Below, in pieces: positions 44,956 to 54,818 of a stretch of 64,000 nt of DNA; within the stretch, counting starts at the first letter, position 1; each line of letters opens with the position of its first letter. Under the pieces are notes generated by a model. That model saw nothing but the letters and a program-made list of their open reading frames with translations. It ran no database searches and was not told the origin of the DNA. The stretch is from Paraburkholderia caffeinitolerans (GTDB taxonomy: Bacteria; Pseudomonadota; Gammaproteobacteria; Burkholderiales; Burkholderiaceae). The position numbers and the translations under genes were made by a program. Where the stretch lies: the NCBI RefSeq assembly GCF_902859945.1, contig NZ_CADIKL010000009.1, positions 62,001 to 126,000 of the forward strand. Reading direction: 5' to 3'.

Positions 44956-45020
44956 AATGCAGCCGCCAAATCGAGCGTTTAGCGAGGCCGGGGGAGACAG
45001 TGAATTTTAGTAAAACAGAA

Positions 45021-45656
45021 TTATTTAAACGACTTATGGGTGTCCTGAGACGCGCTGAGCATCCGCTCCACATACCGCGCAATCAAATCGATCTCGAGAT
45101 TCACCTTTGCGCCCGCCACGAGGTGCTTGAGCGTGGTCACTTCAACAGTGTGCGGAATCAGGTTGATCGAGAATTCGCAGCCGTCCGCGCGGTCGTCCAC
45201 CGAGTTCACGGTCAGGCTCACGCCGTTGACGGTGACCGAGCCCTTGTAGGCCAGATAGCGGCCGATCTCCGCCGGTGCGAGCACGCGCAATTCGTGTGAT
45301 TCGCCCACGGGCGCGAAGCGCGTGACGGTGCCGAGGCCGTCCACGTGGCCCGAGACGATATGGCCGCCGAGGCGGTCGTGCGCGCGCAGCGCCTTTTCGA
45401 GGTTCACTTCGCCGGTGTCGGCGAGGCCCACGGTGCGGTTCAGGCTTTCGCGCGAGACATCCACGTCGAAGCCGGTTGCCGACTTTTCGATGACGGTCAT
45501 GCACGCGCCCTGAATGGCGATGCTGTCGCCGAGCTGCACGTCCTCGAGGTCGAGGCCGCCTGCGTTGACGGTGAGTCGCACGCCCGCGTCGGCGTCGCTG
45601 CCGAGCGGCTTGATCGATTCGATGCGGCCCACGGCCGCGACGATTCCGGTAAACAT
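45021..45656 (-). CDS. ribE: Riboflavin synthase, alpha subunit
   Basis: Dismutates two molecules of 6,7-dimethyl-8-ribityllumazine to riboflavin. The 211 residues start MFTGIVAAVGRIESI, the universal N terminus of the enzyme. The two lumazine-binding repeats are visible, each with a GDSIAIQGACMTV or GSVTVNGVSLTV segment, plus GHIVSGHVDGLGTV between them. The ATG at 45656 was chosen over an upstream in-frame ATG at 45704 because of this conserved start. It lies 44 bases downstream of ribD on the same strand. Confidence 0.97.
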   Translation of the reverse strand: MFTGIVAAVGRIESIKPLGSDADAGVRLTVNAGGLDLEDVQLGDSIAIQGACMTVIEKSATGFDVDVSRESLNRTVGLADTGEVNLEKALRAHDRLGGHIVSGHVDGLGTVTRFAPVGESHELRVLAPAEIGRYLAYKGSVTVNGVSLTVNSVDDRADGCEFSINLIPHTVEVTTLKHLVAGAKVNLEIDLIARYVERMLSASQDTHKSFK

Positions 45657-45700
45657 CTGGCTGTCCTTTGTGTTCAGTGCGTTCAGTTCGTCAGAAACAA

Positions 45701-46867
45701 TCATGATGCGTCTCCATGCGCGTGCGCATCTGCGTCCGCGTTGTGGGGCGCATTCGAGTCATCGGGCACGAGGCGCGCGAGGATGCGCAGATCCTCGGCG
45801 AGGCGTTCGACCGAGTGGAACACGAGGCGCGTGCGCGCATCGAGCTTTGTGGGCGCGGCAAGATTGAACATGCCGAGCGCGTCCGTGCCGAGCAGCGAGG
45901 GCGCGAGATAGACGAGCAGTTCGTCCACGCAGCCTTCGCGCAGCAGCGATCCATTGAGCTTGTAGCCGGCTTCCACGTGCAGTTCGTTCACGCCGCGCTT
46001 GGCCAGCTCCGTGAGCATCGCGGGCAGGTCCACCTTGCCGCTGGCGTTGCCGATCGCGACGATTTCCGCGCCGCGCGCGCGCAGCGCCTCGGCGCGCTCG
46101 GCGTTGCTGTCGTCGAGTGTGGCGCAGAACACCAGCGTGGGCGCGCCCACGAAGATCTGCGAGAGCGGCGAGGCGTCGAGGCGGCTGTCGATGAGAATGC
46201 GTTTGGGCTGGCGCGGCGTGTCGATCGCGCGCACGGTCATGCGCGGGTCGTCTTCCTTCACGGTGCCGATGCCCGTGAGGATGGCCGAGGCGCGTGCGCG
46301 CCAGGCATGGCCGTCGGCGCGCGCGGCTTCGCCCGTGATCCACTGGCTTTCGCCCGAGGGCAGGCCGGTGCGGCCGTCGAGTGTGGCCGCCACTTTCATG
46401 CGCACCCACGGGCGCTTTCTGGTCATGCGCGAGACGAAGCCGATATTGAGTTCGCGTGCTTCGTTGGCGAGCAGACCGCAGCGCACTTCGATGCCCGCGC
46501 CGCGCAGGATCGAAAGGCCGCGCCCCGAAACGAGCGGGTTCGGGTCTTCCATCGCCGCGATCACGCGCGCGACCTTCGCTTCGATCAGCGCATTCGCGCA
46601 GGGCGGCGTGCGGCCGAAATGGCTGCACGGCTCGAGCGTCACATAGGCGGTGGCGCCGCGCACTTCGTGGCCGCGCGCGCGCGCATCCTTCATCGCCTGG
46701 ATTTCGGCGTGGTCGTGGCCGGCGGGCTGGGTAAAGCCTTCGCCGATCACCACGCCGTCCTTCACCAGCACGCAGCCGACGCGCGGATTCGGATCGGTCG
46801 TGTACAGGCCGCGCACCGCGAGGGCGAGCGCGCGCTCCATGTAGGTGAAATCGGCTTGCGAAAACAT
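45701..46867 (-). CDS. ribD: Bifunctional diaminohydroxyphosphoribosylaminopyrimidine deaminase / 5-amino-6-(5-phosphoribosylamino)uracil reductase
   Basis: Carries out the second and third steps of riboflavin synthesis. The N-terminal deaminase domain has the zinc site in HAEIQAMKDARARGHEVRGA (HAE) and EPCSHFGRTPPCANALI (PCxxxGxxPPC). The C-terminal reductase domain has RPWVRMKVAATLDGRTGLPS, GIGTVKEDDPRMTVR and ELHVEAGYKLNGSLL. The 388 residues are near the usual length of RibD. It is followed by ribE and preceded by hemL on the same strand. Confidence 0.96.
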   Translation of the reverse strand: MFSQADFTYMERALALAVRGLYTTDPNPRVGCVLVKDGVVIGEGFTQPAGHDHAEIQAMKDARARGHEVRGATAYVTLEPCSHFGRTPPCANALIEAKVARVIAAMEDPNPLVSGRGLSILRGAGIEVRCGLLANEARELNIGFVSRMTRKRPWVRMKVAATLDGRTGLPSGESQWITGEAARADGHAWRARASAILTGIGTVKEDDPRMTVRAIDTPRQPKRILIDSRLDASPLSQIFVGAPTLVFCATLDDSNAERAEALRARGAEIVAIGNASGKVDLPAMLTELAKRGVNELHVEAGYKLNGSLLREGCVDELLVYLAPSLLGTDALGMFNLAAPTKLDARTRLVFHSVERLAEDLRILARLVPDDSNAPHNADADAHAHGDAS

Positions 46868-46953
46868 GTCGTGCGGGCTCCGGGGCGTTTCGGGTGGGCA
46901 GCGGGGCGTGTGCCCCGCATTCGGCTGACGGTGGGTGCGCCTTATTGCGTGCT

Positions 46954-48252
46954 TTACTGCGCGGCGGGTTCGGCGAAGGCGCGGCGCGCGGCGGCGATCG
47001 TTTCGTCGATGAGCGCGTCGTCGTGCGCGCTCGACACGAAGCCTGCCTCGTAGGCCGACGGCGCGAAGTACACGCCCGCGTCCAGCATCTGATGGAAGAA
47101 GCGGTTAAAGCGCGTCACGTCGCTCTTGGTGACTTCGGCGAAACTGCCCGGCACCTTGTCGGCGAAATAGAGGCCGAACATGCCGCCCACCGAATCCGCG
47201 ACGAACGGCACGTTCGCTTCGCGCGCGGCCTGCGAGAGGCCTTGCGCGAGACGCGCGGTCTGCGCCGTGAGCCGGTCGTAGAAGCCCGGTGCCTGAATCA
47301 GTTGCAGCGTTTTCAGGCCCGCGGCCACGGCGATCGGGTTGCCCGAGAGCGTGCCTGCCTGATACACGCCGCCGTTGGGGGCGAGATGGTCCATGATCTC
47401 GCGGCGGCCGCCGAACGCCGCCGCCGGCATGCCGCCGCCGATTACCTTGCCCAGACACACGAGGTCGGCCTGCACGCCGTAGAGCGCCTGCGCGCCGCGC
47501 AGGCCCACGCGGAAGCCGCACATCACTTCGTCGAAGATCAGCACGCTGCCGTGCTTCGCCGTGAGGCTGCGCAGCGTGCCGATAAACTCGGGCGTGGCCT
47601 TCACGAGATTCATGTTGCCGGCGACCGGCTCGATGATCACGGCGGCGATCTCGTCGCCGAACGCCTTGAACGCTTCTTCGAGCGCCGCGACGTTGTTGTA
47701 CTCGAGCACCGTGGTGTGCTTGGCGATGTCCACCGGCACGCCCGCCGACGTGGGGTTGCCGAACGTGAGCAGGCCCGAGCCGGCCTTCACGAGCAGGCTG
47801 TCGGCGTGGCCGTGGTAGCAGCCTTCGAACTTCACGATGCGGTCGCGCTTCGTGAAGCCGCGCGCGAGCCGCAGCGCGCTCATGGTGGCTTCGGTGCCGC
47901 TCGACACCATGCGCACCTGCTCCATCGACGGCACGATCTTGCAGATTTCCTCGGCGATTTCGATTTCGGCTTCGGTAGGCGCGCCGAACGAGAAACCGTT
48001 GACGAGCACGCGCTGCACGGCTTCGAGCACCTCGGGGTGGACGTGGCCGACGATCATCGGGCCCCACGAGCCGATGTAGTCGATGTAGCGCTTGCCTTCG
48101 GCGTCCCAGAAGTACGCACCTTGCGCGCGCTCGATGAAGCGCGGCGTGCCGCCGACCGAGCGGAACGCGCGCACAGGCGAATTGACGCCGCCCGGAATGG
48201 TGCGCTGGGCGCGTTCGAAGAGGGCCTGGTTCGTGGACGAGGTGTTGGACAT
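46954..48252 (-). CDS. hemL: Glutamate-1-semialdehyde 2,1-aminomutase
   Basis: PLP enzyme that converts glutamate 1-semialdehyde to 5-aminolevulinate in the C5 route to heme. The 432 residues contain [70 protein letters not shown] and the PLP lysine in [19 protein letters not shown]. The N-terminal PGGVNSPVR motif distinguishes HemL from ornithine-type class III aminotransferases. It is upstream of ribD-ribE on the same strand, 86 bases from ribD. The 200 bases upstream (48253-48449) carry no recognisable feature. Confidence 0.97.
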   Translation of the reverse strand: MSNTSSTNQALFERAQRTIPGGVNSPVRAFRSVGGTPRFIERAQGAYFWDAEGKRYIDYIGSWGPMIVGHVHPEVLEAVQRVLVNGFSFGAPTEAEIEIAEEICKIVPSMEQVRMVSSGTEATMSALRLARGFTKRDRIVKFEGCYHGHADSLLVKAGSGLLTFGNPTSAGVPVDIAKHTTVLEYNNVAALEEAFKAFGDEIAAVIIEPVAGNMNLVKATPEFIGTLRSLTAKHGSVLIFDEVMCGFRVGLRGAQALYGVQADLVCLGKVIGGGMPAAAFGGRREIMDHLAPNGGVYQAGTLSGNPIAVAAGLKTLQLIQAPGFYDRLTAQTARLAQGLSQAAREANVPFVADSVGGMFGLYFADKVPGSFAEVTKSDVTRFNRFFHQMLDAGVYFAPSAYEAGFVSSAHDDALIDETIAAARRAFAEPAAQ

Positions 48253-48449
48253 GGGTGCTGGACCTGCGAGAGTGGTTTGTGCGGTGACTGCAGTGGCGTG
48301 ATCAGGCGCGCGGCAGGCGGGGCCTTGGCGCGCCGACGCTCGGACCCATGCGGCCTGGGGCCGGCCAGATGAGGTGCCGGGCCGGGCGCCAGCGATGGGG
48401 CGGCAATGCCGAAATTGTACCGGACTCGCGCCGAATGGGCCGAGGGCCG

Positions 48450-48950
48450 CTACGGACGGCGCGTGGCCTGGTCAAACGCTGCAACCGCCGCAACCGCGGC
48501 GGCCGGCATGGGCCGTTTGCCGGTCAGCTCGGCCCAGCGCTTCTCCAGCGCGCCCTCGGCAATCGGCTTGATGACGGTGCCCGAGCTTTGTGCGTCCCAT
48601 GTCTGCACCGAAAACGGATGAATGCGCAACGCGTCGCGCGCGATGACGACATTGTCGTTGGCATCGACGAGCCAGTCATAGACGAAGTCGATGCACAGCC
48701 GGTAGCCACGCTTGTACGCCGGATCGGGCACCTCGTAGGGCGCGCGCGTCACGTAGCCGGAGCCGAACAGGCCGCGCGGCTCGGAGGCGACGCGATGCAG
48801 AAATACACGGTCGCCGGGCAGGATGCCGCGCGCGAAGCCGCAGCCCCAGGTGTCGGCGACGGCAGCGCCTTCCTGCACGCGGCGCGCGAAATCGGACAGC
48901 TCAGGCCAGGGCCACTTCTTGGGGCTCCAGATCAGCAGGTAAGCGCTCAT
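48450..48950 (-). CDS. EVE/PUA-like domain protein, function unknown
   Basis: A 166-residue cytosolic protein. It opens [20 protein letters not shown], which resembles the N(W)xPxxW opening of EVE-type domains. These bind modified bases and in other proteins are fused to nucleases. Middle parts are [20 protein letters not shown] and [14 protein letters not shown], then [14 protein letters not shown]. The end is Ala/Arg-rich. No nuclease motif is seen, so it may be a stand-alone reader domain. The start at 48950 was chosen because the longer frame reads through a 12-base tandem repeat. The family assignment is tentative. Confidence 0.6.
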   Translation of the reverse strand: MSAYLLIWSPKKWPWPELSDFARRVQEGAAVADTWGCGFARGILPGDRVFLHRVASEPRGLFGSGYVTRAPYEVPDPAYKRGYRLCIDFVYDWLVDANDNVVIARDALRIHPFSVQTWDAQSSGTVIKPIAEGALEKRWAELTGKRPMPAAAVAAVAAFDQATRRP

Positions 48951-49027
48951 GAACGAAGCTCGCGCCTTGCGGCGCATTGAAGAACGGGGAAGGGCGCAGC
49001 TTAGCGTAAAGCGCGCGCGGCGCCTCG

Positions 49028-49069
49028 CCAGGCCTTGAACCAGGCCTTGAACCAGGCCTTGAACCAGGC
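49028..49069. repeat. 12-bp tandem repeat, 3.5 copies
   Basis: The unit ccaggccttgaa is repeated three times (49028-49063) and followed by half a copy (ccaggc). It lies between the EVE-like gene and the efflux gene. On the minus strand it reads as repeated LVQG codons if translated. Confidence 0.9.
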
Positions 49070-49244
49070 ACAAAGTGGGATAAAGCGGAATTTAAGCGTC
49101 GGGTACAATGCTTCGGCTATGTAGCCGCTTTTCGCGTCATTCGCGTCGTACTTGCATCGCGAATGAGACCCAGCCGGTCCATGCTGAAGCGGCCCAGAAC
49201 ACCGGGACCGCGCCTTCGGCGACGGTCCGCTCCTGGTCGATCCC

Positions 49245-50480
49245 ATGCCCCATTCCCCGCGACGCCGGCCCGATGGCCGGCTGATTCTGTTGCTCGGTGC
49301 GCTCGCCGCCTGCGGCCCGCTCGCCACCGACATGTACTTGCCGAGCCTGCCCGCCATCGCCCAGTCGTTCGGCGTGAGCGCGGCCGCGGCCGCGAGGACG
49401 CTCACGAGCTTCATGGCGGGCTTCTCGATCGGCATGCTGCTCTACGGCCCGCTCTCCGATGCCTACGGCCGCCGCCCCGTGCTGCTGGGCGGCATCGCGC
49501 TCTTCACGCTCGCGAGCATCGCCTGCTGGTTCTCGTATTCAATCGGCGAACTCACGGTCGTGCGCTTTTTGCAGGCGCTCGGCGCGGGCGCGGCCTCGGT
49601 GCTCGCGCGGGCGATCGCGCGCGACGCGCACGAACCGTCCGACGCCGCCAAGGTGCTCTCGATGGTCGCCATCGTCACGTCGATTGGTCCGCTGCTCGCG
49701 CCGCTCATCGGCGGGCAGTTGCTGCTGCTCGGCGGCTGGCGCGTGGTGTTCGTCGCGCTCACGCTGTTCGGCCTCGCGTGCGCCGCCGCCGCCTGGCTGC
49801 GCGTGCCCGAGACCTGGCCCGCCGAGAAGCGCGAGAGCGGCGCCGTGCTGCGCTCGTTCATGGCGTACGAGCGGCTGCTGCGCGACCCGCTCGTCTGGGG
49901 TCACATGCTGTGCGGCGGCATGGCGTTCGCCGCGATGTTCACCTATATCTCGGCCACGCCGTTCGTCTATATCGAGTACTTTCATGTGTCGCCGCAGCAC
50001 TACGGGCTGTTCTTCGGCGTGAACGTGTTCGGCATCATGCTCGGCAACTTTCTCAACACGCGCTTTATCGGGCGCATGGGCACGCTGCGCATGGTGTCGA
50101 TGGCTTCCACGGTGAGCATCGCCGCGTCGTTCTTCGTCGCGCTCGTGTGCGTGACGGGGTGGGGCGGCCTGTGGTCGATCGTGGCGGGCCTGTTCTTCGT
50201 GGTGGGCGTGGTGGGGCTGCTGGGCGCGAACTGTGCGACCGATCTGATGTACCGCTACCCGAAGAACGCCGGCGCGGCGGCGGCCGTGTTCGGCGCGACG
50301 CAGCTCGCGCTGGGCGCATTCGCGAGCGTCGTGGTCGGCTGGTTCCCGGGCGTTTCGCCGGTCGGCATGGGCTGCACGATCGGCGCGTGCGGCGCGCTCA
50401 CCTGGGTCGGCCGCCGCATCGTCGTGAAGTGGCATGGCCGCCCCGCGCCGGGTGTGAATCAGGCGGCATCGGACGCGTAA
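49245..50480 (+). CDS. Bcr/CflA family drug efflux transporter (MFS)
   Basis: Proton-driven major facilitator superfamily exporter of the inner membrane, related to the bicyclomycin/chloramphenicol resistance group. The 411 residues hold about 12 hydrophobic segments. Family features are ACGPLATDMYLPSLPAIAQS in helix 1, GPLSDAYGRRPVLLGG (motif A) and RFLQALGAGAASVLARAIAR (motif C-like). The substrate is unknown. TACAAT at 49104-49109 may be the -10 element. It converges on the glk/hexR gene across a strong terminator. Confidence 0.92.
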   Translation: MPHSPRRRPDGRLILLLGALAACGPLATDMYLPSLPAIAQSFGVSAAAAARTLTSFMAGFSIGMLLYGPLSDAYGRRPVLLGGIALFTLASIACWFSYSIGELTVVRFLQALGAGAASVLARAIARDAHEPSDAAKVLSMVAIVTSIGPLLAPLIGGQLLLLGGWRVVFVALTLFGLACAAAAWLRVPETWPAEKRESGAVLRSFMAYERLLRDPLVWGHMLCGGMAFAAMFTYISATPFVYIEYFHVSPQHYGLFFGVNVFGIMLGNFLNTRFIGRMGTLRMVSMASTVSIAASFFVALVCVTGWGGLWSIVAGLFFVVGVVGLLGANCATDLMYRYPKNAGAAAAVFGATQLALGAFASVVVGWFPGVSPVGMGCTIGACGALTWVGRRIVVKWHGRPAPGVNQAASDA

Positions 50481-50499
50481 GCGCAGCGCTCACGCACAA

Positions 50500-50538
50500 T
50501 GAACAGCGGGACGCCTTGGCGTCCCGCTGTTCATTTCA
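50500..50538. terminator. Bidirectional terminator between the efflux gene and glk/hexR
   Basis: Arms gaacagcgggacgcc (50501-50515) and ggcgtcccgctgttc (50518-50532) pair perfectly around a 2-base centre, followed by attt. It can end both converging transcripts. Confidence 0.85.
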
Positions 50539-50577
50539 TCGCACGTTTGCTTCACGCGTTTGCTTCACGCAGTTGCG

Positions 50578-52500
50578 TCAATCACTCGCGCGCGCCGACG
50601 ATGACGCGCCGTGGCTCAGCCAGTCGAGCACGGCGGAGGCGTCGTCGTCGGCCTGCTCGCGGACCTTTTCGACGGCGTTGCTCAGATCGCCTTCGGGCGA
50701 GGCGCGGCGGATCGCGACGCCTACCGCGAGGACGTCGATCATCAGCAGATGCAGGATGCGCGAGATCATCGAAAGCTGCGACTCGCGCATCTCGATGTGA
50801 TCGGTTTCGAGCGCCACGGTCGCGCGCTTGGCGAGCGGCGTATTGCTCGACGTGATCGCGATCACCTTCGCGCCGGCCTGCATCGCCACGTCGAGCACGC
50901 GCAAGAGTTCGGGCGCGCGGCCCGACTTCGACACGGCCACGATCACGTCGCCCTTGCCGAGCAGCGCGGCGGACGCCGCCTGCATGTACAGGTCGCCGTA
51001 AGCAATAGTCGGGATGCCGAAGCGAAAGAACTTGTAGTGCGCGTCCTGCGCGACGATATGCGAGTTGCCTAGGCCATAGAACTCGATGCGTCGCGCACCG
51101 TTGAGCAGCGTGATGGCCTGCTCGACCTGCTCGAAGTTCAGATGCTCGCGCAGTTGCAGGATGGCCGAGACGGTGTTGTCGAGCACCTTCGCGCCAAAGT
51201 CGGTCGCGGTGTCGCCCAGATGCACCTGGCTGTGGCTCACGGGAATCGTGCCGGTCAAGCCCGTGGCGAGCTTGAGCTTGAAGTCCGAGAGCCCCTGGCA
51301 GCCGAGCGAGCGGCAAAAGCGGATCACCGTGGGCTGGCTCACATCGGCCTTGCGCGCGATATCGACGATGGGGTCGTTGATGATCGAGCGCGGATGGTTG
51401 AGCGCGAGGTCGGCCACGCGCCGCTCGGCGGGCGTGAGCGCGTCGCGCATCTGGCGGATGCGCTCGAACACCGCCGACGATCCGCCGCCCGCGCGGTTCG
51501 AAAGCTGCTCCGCGAGGATGGCCGAGACGCCGAGAAACGCCGGATATTCGGCGGTGATGACGTAGGTGGGGACGTTCGCGAGATAGGCGTCGAAGCGGCC
51601 TTTGGCCTCGAAGCGCTGGCGAAACGACGAGCGCATGAAAAGCTCGCCCAGACGCGGCACCACGCCGCCGCCGATATAGATGCCGCCGAGCGAGCCGAGC
51701 GTCATCGCGATGTTGCCCGCGAAGCTGCCAAGAATGCCGCAGAAGCATTCGACGGTTTCCGCCGCGAGCGCGTCGCCGTCGTGCGCGCGCTTGACGATCT
51801 CGGCCGTGTTGATGTCCGCGCCCACCTTCTTCTTGTCGCGTGCGGCAAGCGCCCCATAGATCAGCTCGATGCCGGGGCCCGCGCAGACGCGCTCGAACGA
51901 CACGTGCGGCCACTTCTTGCGCACGTGCTGGAGCACGAGATCTTCGCGCTCGTCCTGCGGCGCGAAGCTGGCATGGCCGCCTTCGCTGCCGAGCGCGATC
52001 CAGCGGTCGTCGGCGGGAATCAGGCCCGAGACGCCGAGGCCCGTGCCCGGTCCGAGCAGGCCGATCACGCTGTTCTGGCGGCGCTGGCCGCCGCCTACCT
52101 GGGTGCGCTGCGCGTCGGTCAGGCCCGGCAAGGCCATCGCGAGCGCGGTGAAGTCGTTCACGACCAGCAGCGTGTCGAAACCGAGCGCGCGGCGCGTGGC
52201 TTCGATCGAGAAGGTCCAGTCGTGATTGGTCATGCGCACCTGGTCGCCGTCCACCGGGTTCGCGATGGCGATGGCGGCGTGGTTCACGCGGCCGATCTTC
52301 GTGTCCTTCAGATACTGCTGGATGACATCGGCGACGCCCGGGTAGTCGGCGCACGGATAGACGCGCACCTGGCCGATCTCGCCCGGGCGCGTTTCCAGAG
52401 CGAAGCGCGCGTTAGTGCCGCCGATGTCGGCGAGCAGCCTCGGTCCGTCGGCGTGCTGACCCGCGCCAGCGGCGGATTTGTTAGGCGCACCAGTAGACAT
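50578..52500 (-). CDS. glk: Glucokinase fused to HexR/RpiR-type transcriptional regulator
   Basis: A 640-residue two-part protein. Residues 1-340 are an ATP-dependent glucokinase ([68 protein letters not shown]). Residues from about 350 are an RpiR/HexR repressor, with a helix-turn-helix ([20 protein letters not shown]) and a SIS sugar-phosphate-sensing domain ([50 protein letters not shown]). HexR regulators in other bacteria sense 2-keto-3-deoxy-6-phosphogluconate and bind sites like the one found at 54829-54847. It is last in zwf-pgl-glk and overlaps pgl by 20 bases. Confidence 0.95.
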   Translation of the reverse strand: MSTGAPNKSAAGAGQHADGPRLLADIGGTNARFALETRPGEIGQVRVYPCADYPGVADVIQQYLKDTKIGRVNHAAIAIANPVDGDQVRMTNHDWTFSIEATRRALGFDTLLVVNDFTALAMALPGLTDAQRTQVGGGQRRQNSVIGLLGPGTGLGVSGLIPADDRWIALGSEGGHASFAPQDEREDLVLQHVRKKWPHVSFERVCAGPGIELIYGALAARDKKKVGADINTAEIVKRAHDGDALAAETVECFCGILGSFAGNIAMTLGSLGGIYIGGGVVPRLGELFMRSSFRQRFEAKGRFDAYLANVPTYVITAEYPAFLGVSAILAEQLSNRAGGGSSAVFERIRQMRDALTPAERRVADLALNHPRSIINDPIVDIARKADVSQPTVIRFCRSLGCQGLSDFKLKLATGLTGTIPVSHSQVHLGDTATDFGAKVLDNTVSAILQLREHLNFEQVEQAITLLNGARRIEFYGLGNSHIVAQDAHYKFFRFGIPTIAYGDLYMQAASAALLGKGDVIVAVSKSGRAPELLRVLDVAMQAGAKVIAITSSNTPLAKRATVALETDHIEMRESQLSMISRILHLLMIDVLAVGVAIRRASPEGDLSNAVEKVREQADDDASAVLDWLSHGASSSARASD

Positions 52501-53182
52501 CGAGTCTCACTCCCTTGTCGTTCGCCAGCTTCGAGATGGCGTTGTTCTGTTCCGCGGCAGCGGCTTGTTGCAGCACGTCGAGCTTGCGCTGGCCCGCGAT
52601 CAGCAGGAACAGGCGATCGACCTGACGCAGCGCCTGCATCGACCACGAGACGCGCGCGTGCGGCGCGGCCCGCGGATGCACGGCGACGAACGGGCGCGCC
52701 GTGGTGATGGCCTCGCGCCATTCGGGCGCGTCGGCAAAGATCGACGCCGTGTGGCCGTCTTCACCCATGCCGAGCACCGCGACGTTGGGCACACGGCGCT
52801 GCGGGTCCGAGTTGAGCGCGGCCACGTGCGCATCCAGGTCTTGCGTGACGTCGACGAGCGGCAGGAAGCGCGCCTGCGCCGCCTCGTTCTTCAGCAGGGT
52901 CTCGTGCGCGAGGCGTGCGTTGCTGGCCGAATCGGTCTCGGGCACCCAGCGGTCGTCCACCAGCGTGATGTCAGTGTGCGCCCAGTCGAAGCGGTGCGTC
53001 GACAGGGTTTCGAGAAACGGACGCGGGCTCGTGCCGCCGGAAACCGCGAGCGTTGCACGGCGCGCACCGGTGCCGGGCGCGGCAGCAAGAGCGGCGAGCG
53101 ACGCATGTAGCGCGTCGCCCACGGCTCGCGCCAGCGCGTCGGATTGGACGCGCGGGTCGTCGAATACGTGAAGCTCGATCAC
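52481..53182 (-). CDS. pgl: 6-phosphogluconolactonase
   Basis: Hydrolyses 6-phosphogluconolactone to 6-phosphogluconate, between zwf and the Entner-Doudoroff or pentose phosphate steps. The 233 residues contain [59 protein letters not shown] and the C-terminal [18 protein letters not shown], all typical of the NagB/Pgl family. The 3' end overlaps the glk/hexR start by 20 bases, and the gene starts 64 bases after zwf. The three form one operon. Confidence 0.96.
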   Translation of the reverse strand: MIELHVFDDPRVQSDALARAVGDALHASLAALAAAPGTGARRATLAVSGGTSPRPFLETLSTHRFDWAHTDITLVDDRWVPETDSASNARLAHETLLKNEAAQARFLPLVDVTQDLDAHVAALNSDPQRRVPNVAVLGMGEDGHTASIFADAPEWREAITTARPFVAVHPRAAPHARVSWSMQALRQVDRLFLLIAGQRKLDVLQQAAAAEQNNAISKLANDKGVRLDVYWCA

Positions 53183-53246
53183 TTCTCCTCCAGGCTGCTT
53201 TTTTATCGATCCGCGGGGATGTTCGCGGGGGTGTTCATCGGTCCGG

Positions 53247-54713
53247 TCAATTCTCTTCTTCGAGCCAGCAGGTGCCGTGCTGCGCCAGCATCGCGCTCGA
53301 AGCCGCCGGTCCCCATGTGCCCGACGCGTAAGGCTTGGGCGGGCGCGGCGTGGCGGCCCATTCGTTGAGGATGGGCTCGACCCATTTCCACGCGGCTTCC
53401 TGTTCGTCGCGGCGCACGAAGAGCGCGAGGCGCCCGTTGATCACGTCGAGCAAGAGACGCTGATACGCCTCCATCTGGCCTTCGCGGAAGAACTGGTCGA
53501 ACGCGAGGTCCAGGTGAACGCTCGAGAGATTCATGCCCTCGCCGGGCTGCTTGGCGAGGCAGTACAGACGAATGGTCTCATTGGGCTGCAAGCGGATGAC
53601 CAGACGGTTCGAGCCCGCGCGCAGCGCGGTCGGACCCAGCGCCGAATGCGGCACGGGGCGGAAGTTCACCACGATTTCCGCGACGCGGTCGGCCAGACGC
53701 TTGCCCGTGCGCAGGAAGAAGGGCACGCCGGCCCAGCGCCAGTTCTCGATCTCGACCTTCAGCGCGACGAAGGTTTCAGTGCGGCTATCGGGCTTCACGC
53801 CGTGCTCGGTCGCGTAGCCCGGCACCTGCTGCCCGCGGATCACGCCCGCATGGTATTGGCCGCGCACGGCGACCTTGCTGATATCGGCGGGATTGATGGG
53901 CTTGAGCGCGCGCAGCACGCGCAGCTTCTCGTCGCGCACCGAGTCCGAATCCATCGAATGCGGCGGCTCCATGGCGACGATCGAGAGCAACTGGAGCAAG
54001 TGGTTCTGCACCATGTCGCGCAGCGCGCCGGTGTTGTCGTAGAAGTCGCCGCGCGCTTCCACGCCGAGTTCTTCCGCAATGGTGATCTGGATGCTCTCGA
54101 CCCATTCGCGGCGCCACAGCGGCTCGAACAGCGCATTGCCGAAGCGCAGCGCGAGCAGGTTCTGCACCGGCTCTTTGCCGAGATAGTGGTCGATCCGGTA
54201 GATCTGCTCTTCGGCGAAGATTTCGCCGACGGCGTCGTTGATCGCGTTGGACGACTTGAGGTCGTAGCCGAGCGGCTTTTCCAGCACGATGCGCGCGTTC
54301 TGGTTCAGGCCAACCGAGGCGAGCGCGTGGCAGATCGGCACGAACAGCGACGGGCCCGTGGCCAGATAGAACACGCGGATGCCGGGCAGTTCTGCGATGC
54401 CGTCACGCAGCGTGGTGAAGTCTTCGGCGCGCGAGAGGTCGAGCTTCACATAGACAATGCGCTCGAGAAAGCTCGCCCAGGCGACTTCGTCGAGGCCGTT
54501 CTTCGAGACGTGCGGCTTGACGTGCTCGTTGACCCACTGGAGGTACTGGTCGCGGGTGTCCTCGTGGCGCGCGACGCCCACGATTTTCCCCGACGCGGCG
54601 AGCATGCCCGAGCGGTGCGCCTCGAACAGGGCCGGCAGGATCTTGCGCATCGACAGGTCGCCAGTGGCGCCGAAGAGCACGAACGTGAAACCTGAATCGT
54701 TAGGGCTTTGCAT
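53247..54713 (-). CDS. zwf: Glucose-6-phosphate 1-dehydrogenase
   Basis: NADP-dependent oxidation of glucose 6-phosphate to the lactone; first gene of zwf-pgl-glk. The 488 residues have the N-terminal dinucleotide motif TFVLFGATGDLSMRKILPAL (GxxGDLxxRK) and the active-site signature YRIDHYLGKEPVQNLLALRF. Substrate loops include EKPLGYDLKSSNAINDAV and DNTGALRDMVQNHLLQLLS. The start at 54713 fits the family; an in-frame ATG 12 codons upstream is possible. Expression is probably controlled by the HexR-type operator 120 bases upstream. Confidence 0.97.
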   Translation of the reverse strand: MQSPNDSGFTFVLFGATGDLSMRKILPALFEAHRSGMLAASGKIVGVARHEDTRDQYLQWVNEHVKPHVSKNGLDEVAWASFLERIVYVKLDLSRAEDFTTLRDGIAELPGIRVFYLATGPSLFVPICHALASVGLNQNARIVLEKPLGYDLKSSNAINDAVGEIFAEEQIYRIDHYLGKEPVQNLLALRFGNALFEPLWRREWVESIQITIAEELGVEARGDFYDNTGALRDMVQNHLLQLLSIVAMEPPHSMDSDSVRDEKLRVLRALKPINPADISKVAVRGQYHAGVIRGQQVPGYATEHGVKPDSRTETFVALKVEIENWRWAGVPFFLRTGKRLADRVAEIVVNFRPVPHSALGPTALRAGSNRLVIRLQPNETIRLYCLAKQPGEGMNLSSVHLDLAFDQFFREGQMEAYQRLLLDVINGRLALFVRRDEQEAAWKWVEPILNEWAATPRPPKPYASGTWGPAASSAMLAQHGTCWLEEEN

Positions 54714-54818
54714 AGTCTCCGTCACAGTCCAGAAATGCCGCGGGAACAAGTTCCGGCGGGGCCGCGGCGGGATGCCGATCGTGCTCCGCCAGGCGGCCGT
54801 AGTCCGATAAAATTTTTT

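Noticed and set aside
44687..45010. 107-codon plus-strand ORF between the acyltransferase and ribE
   Set aside because: Overlaps the acyltransferase start on the other strand and shows no coding signature. It crosses the 12-base inverted repeat.
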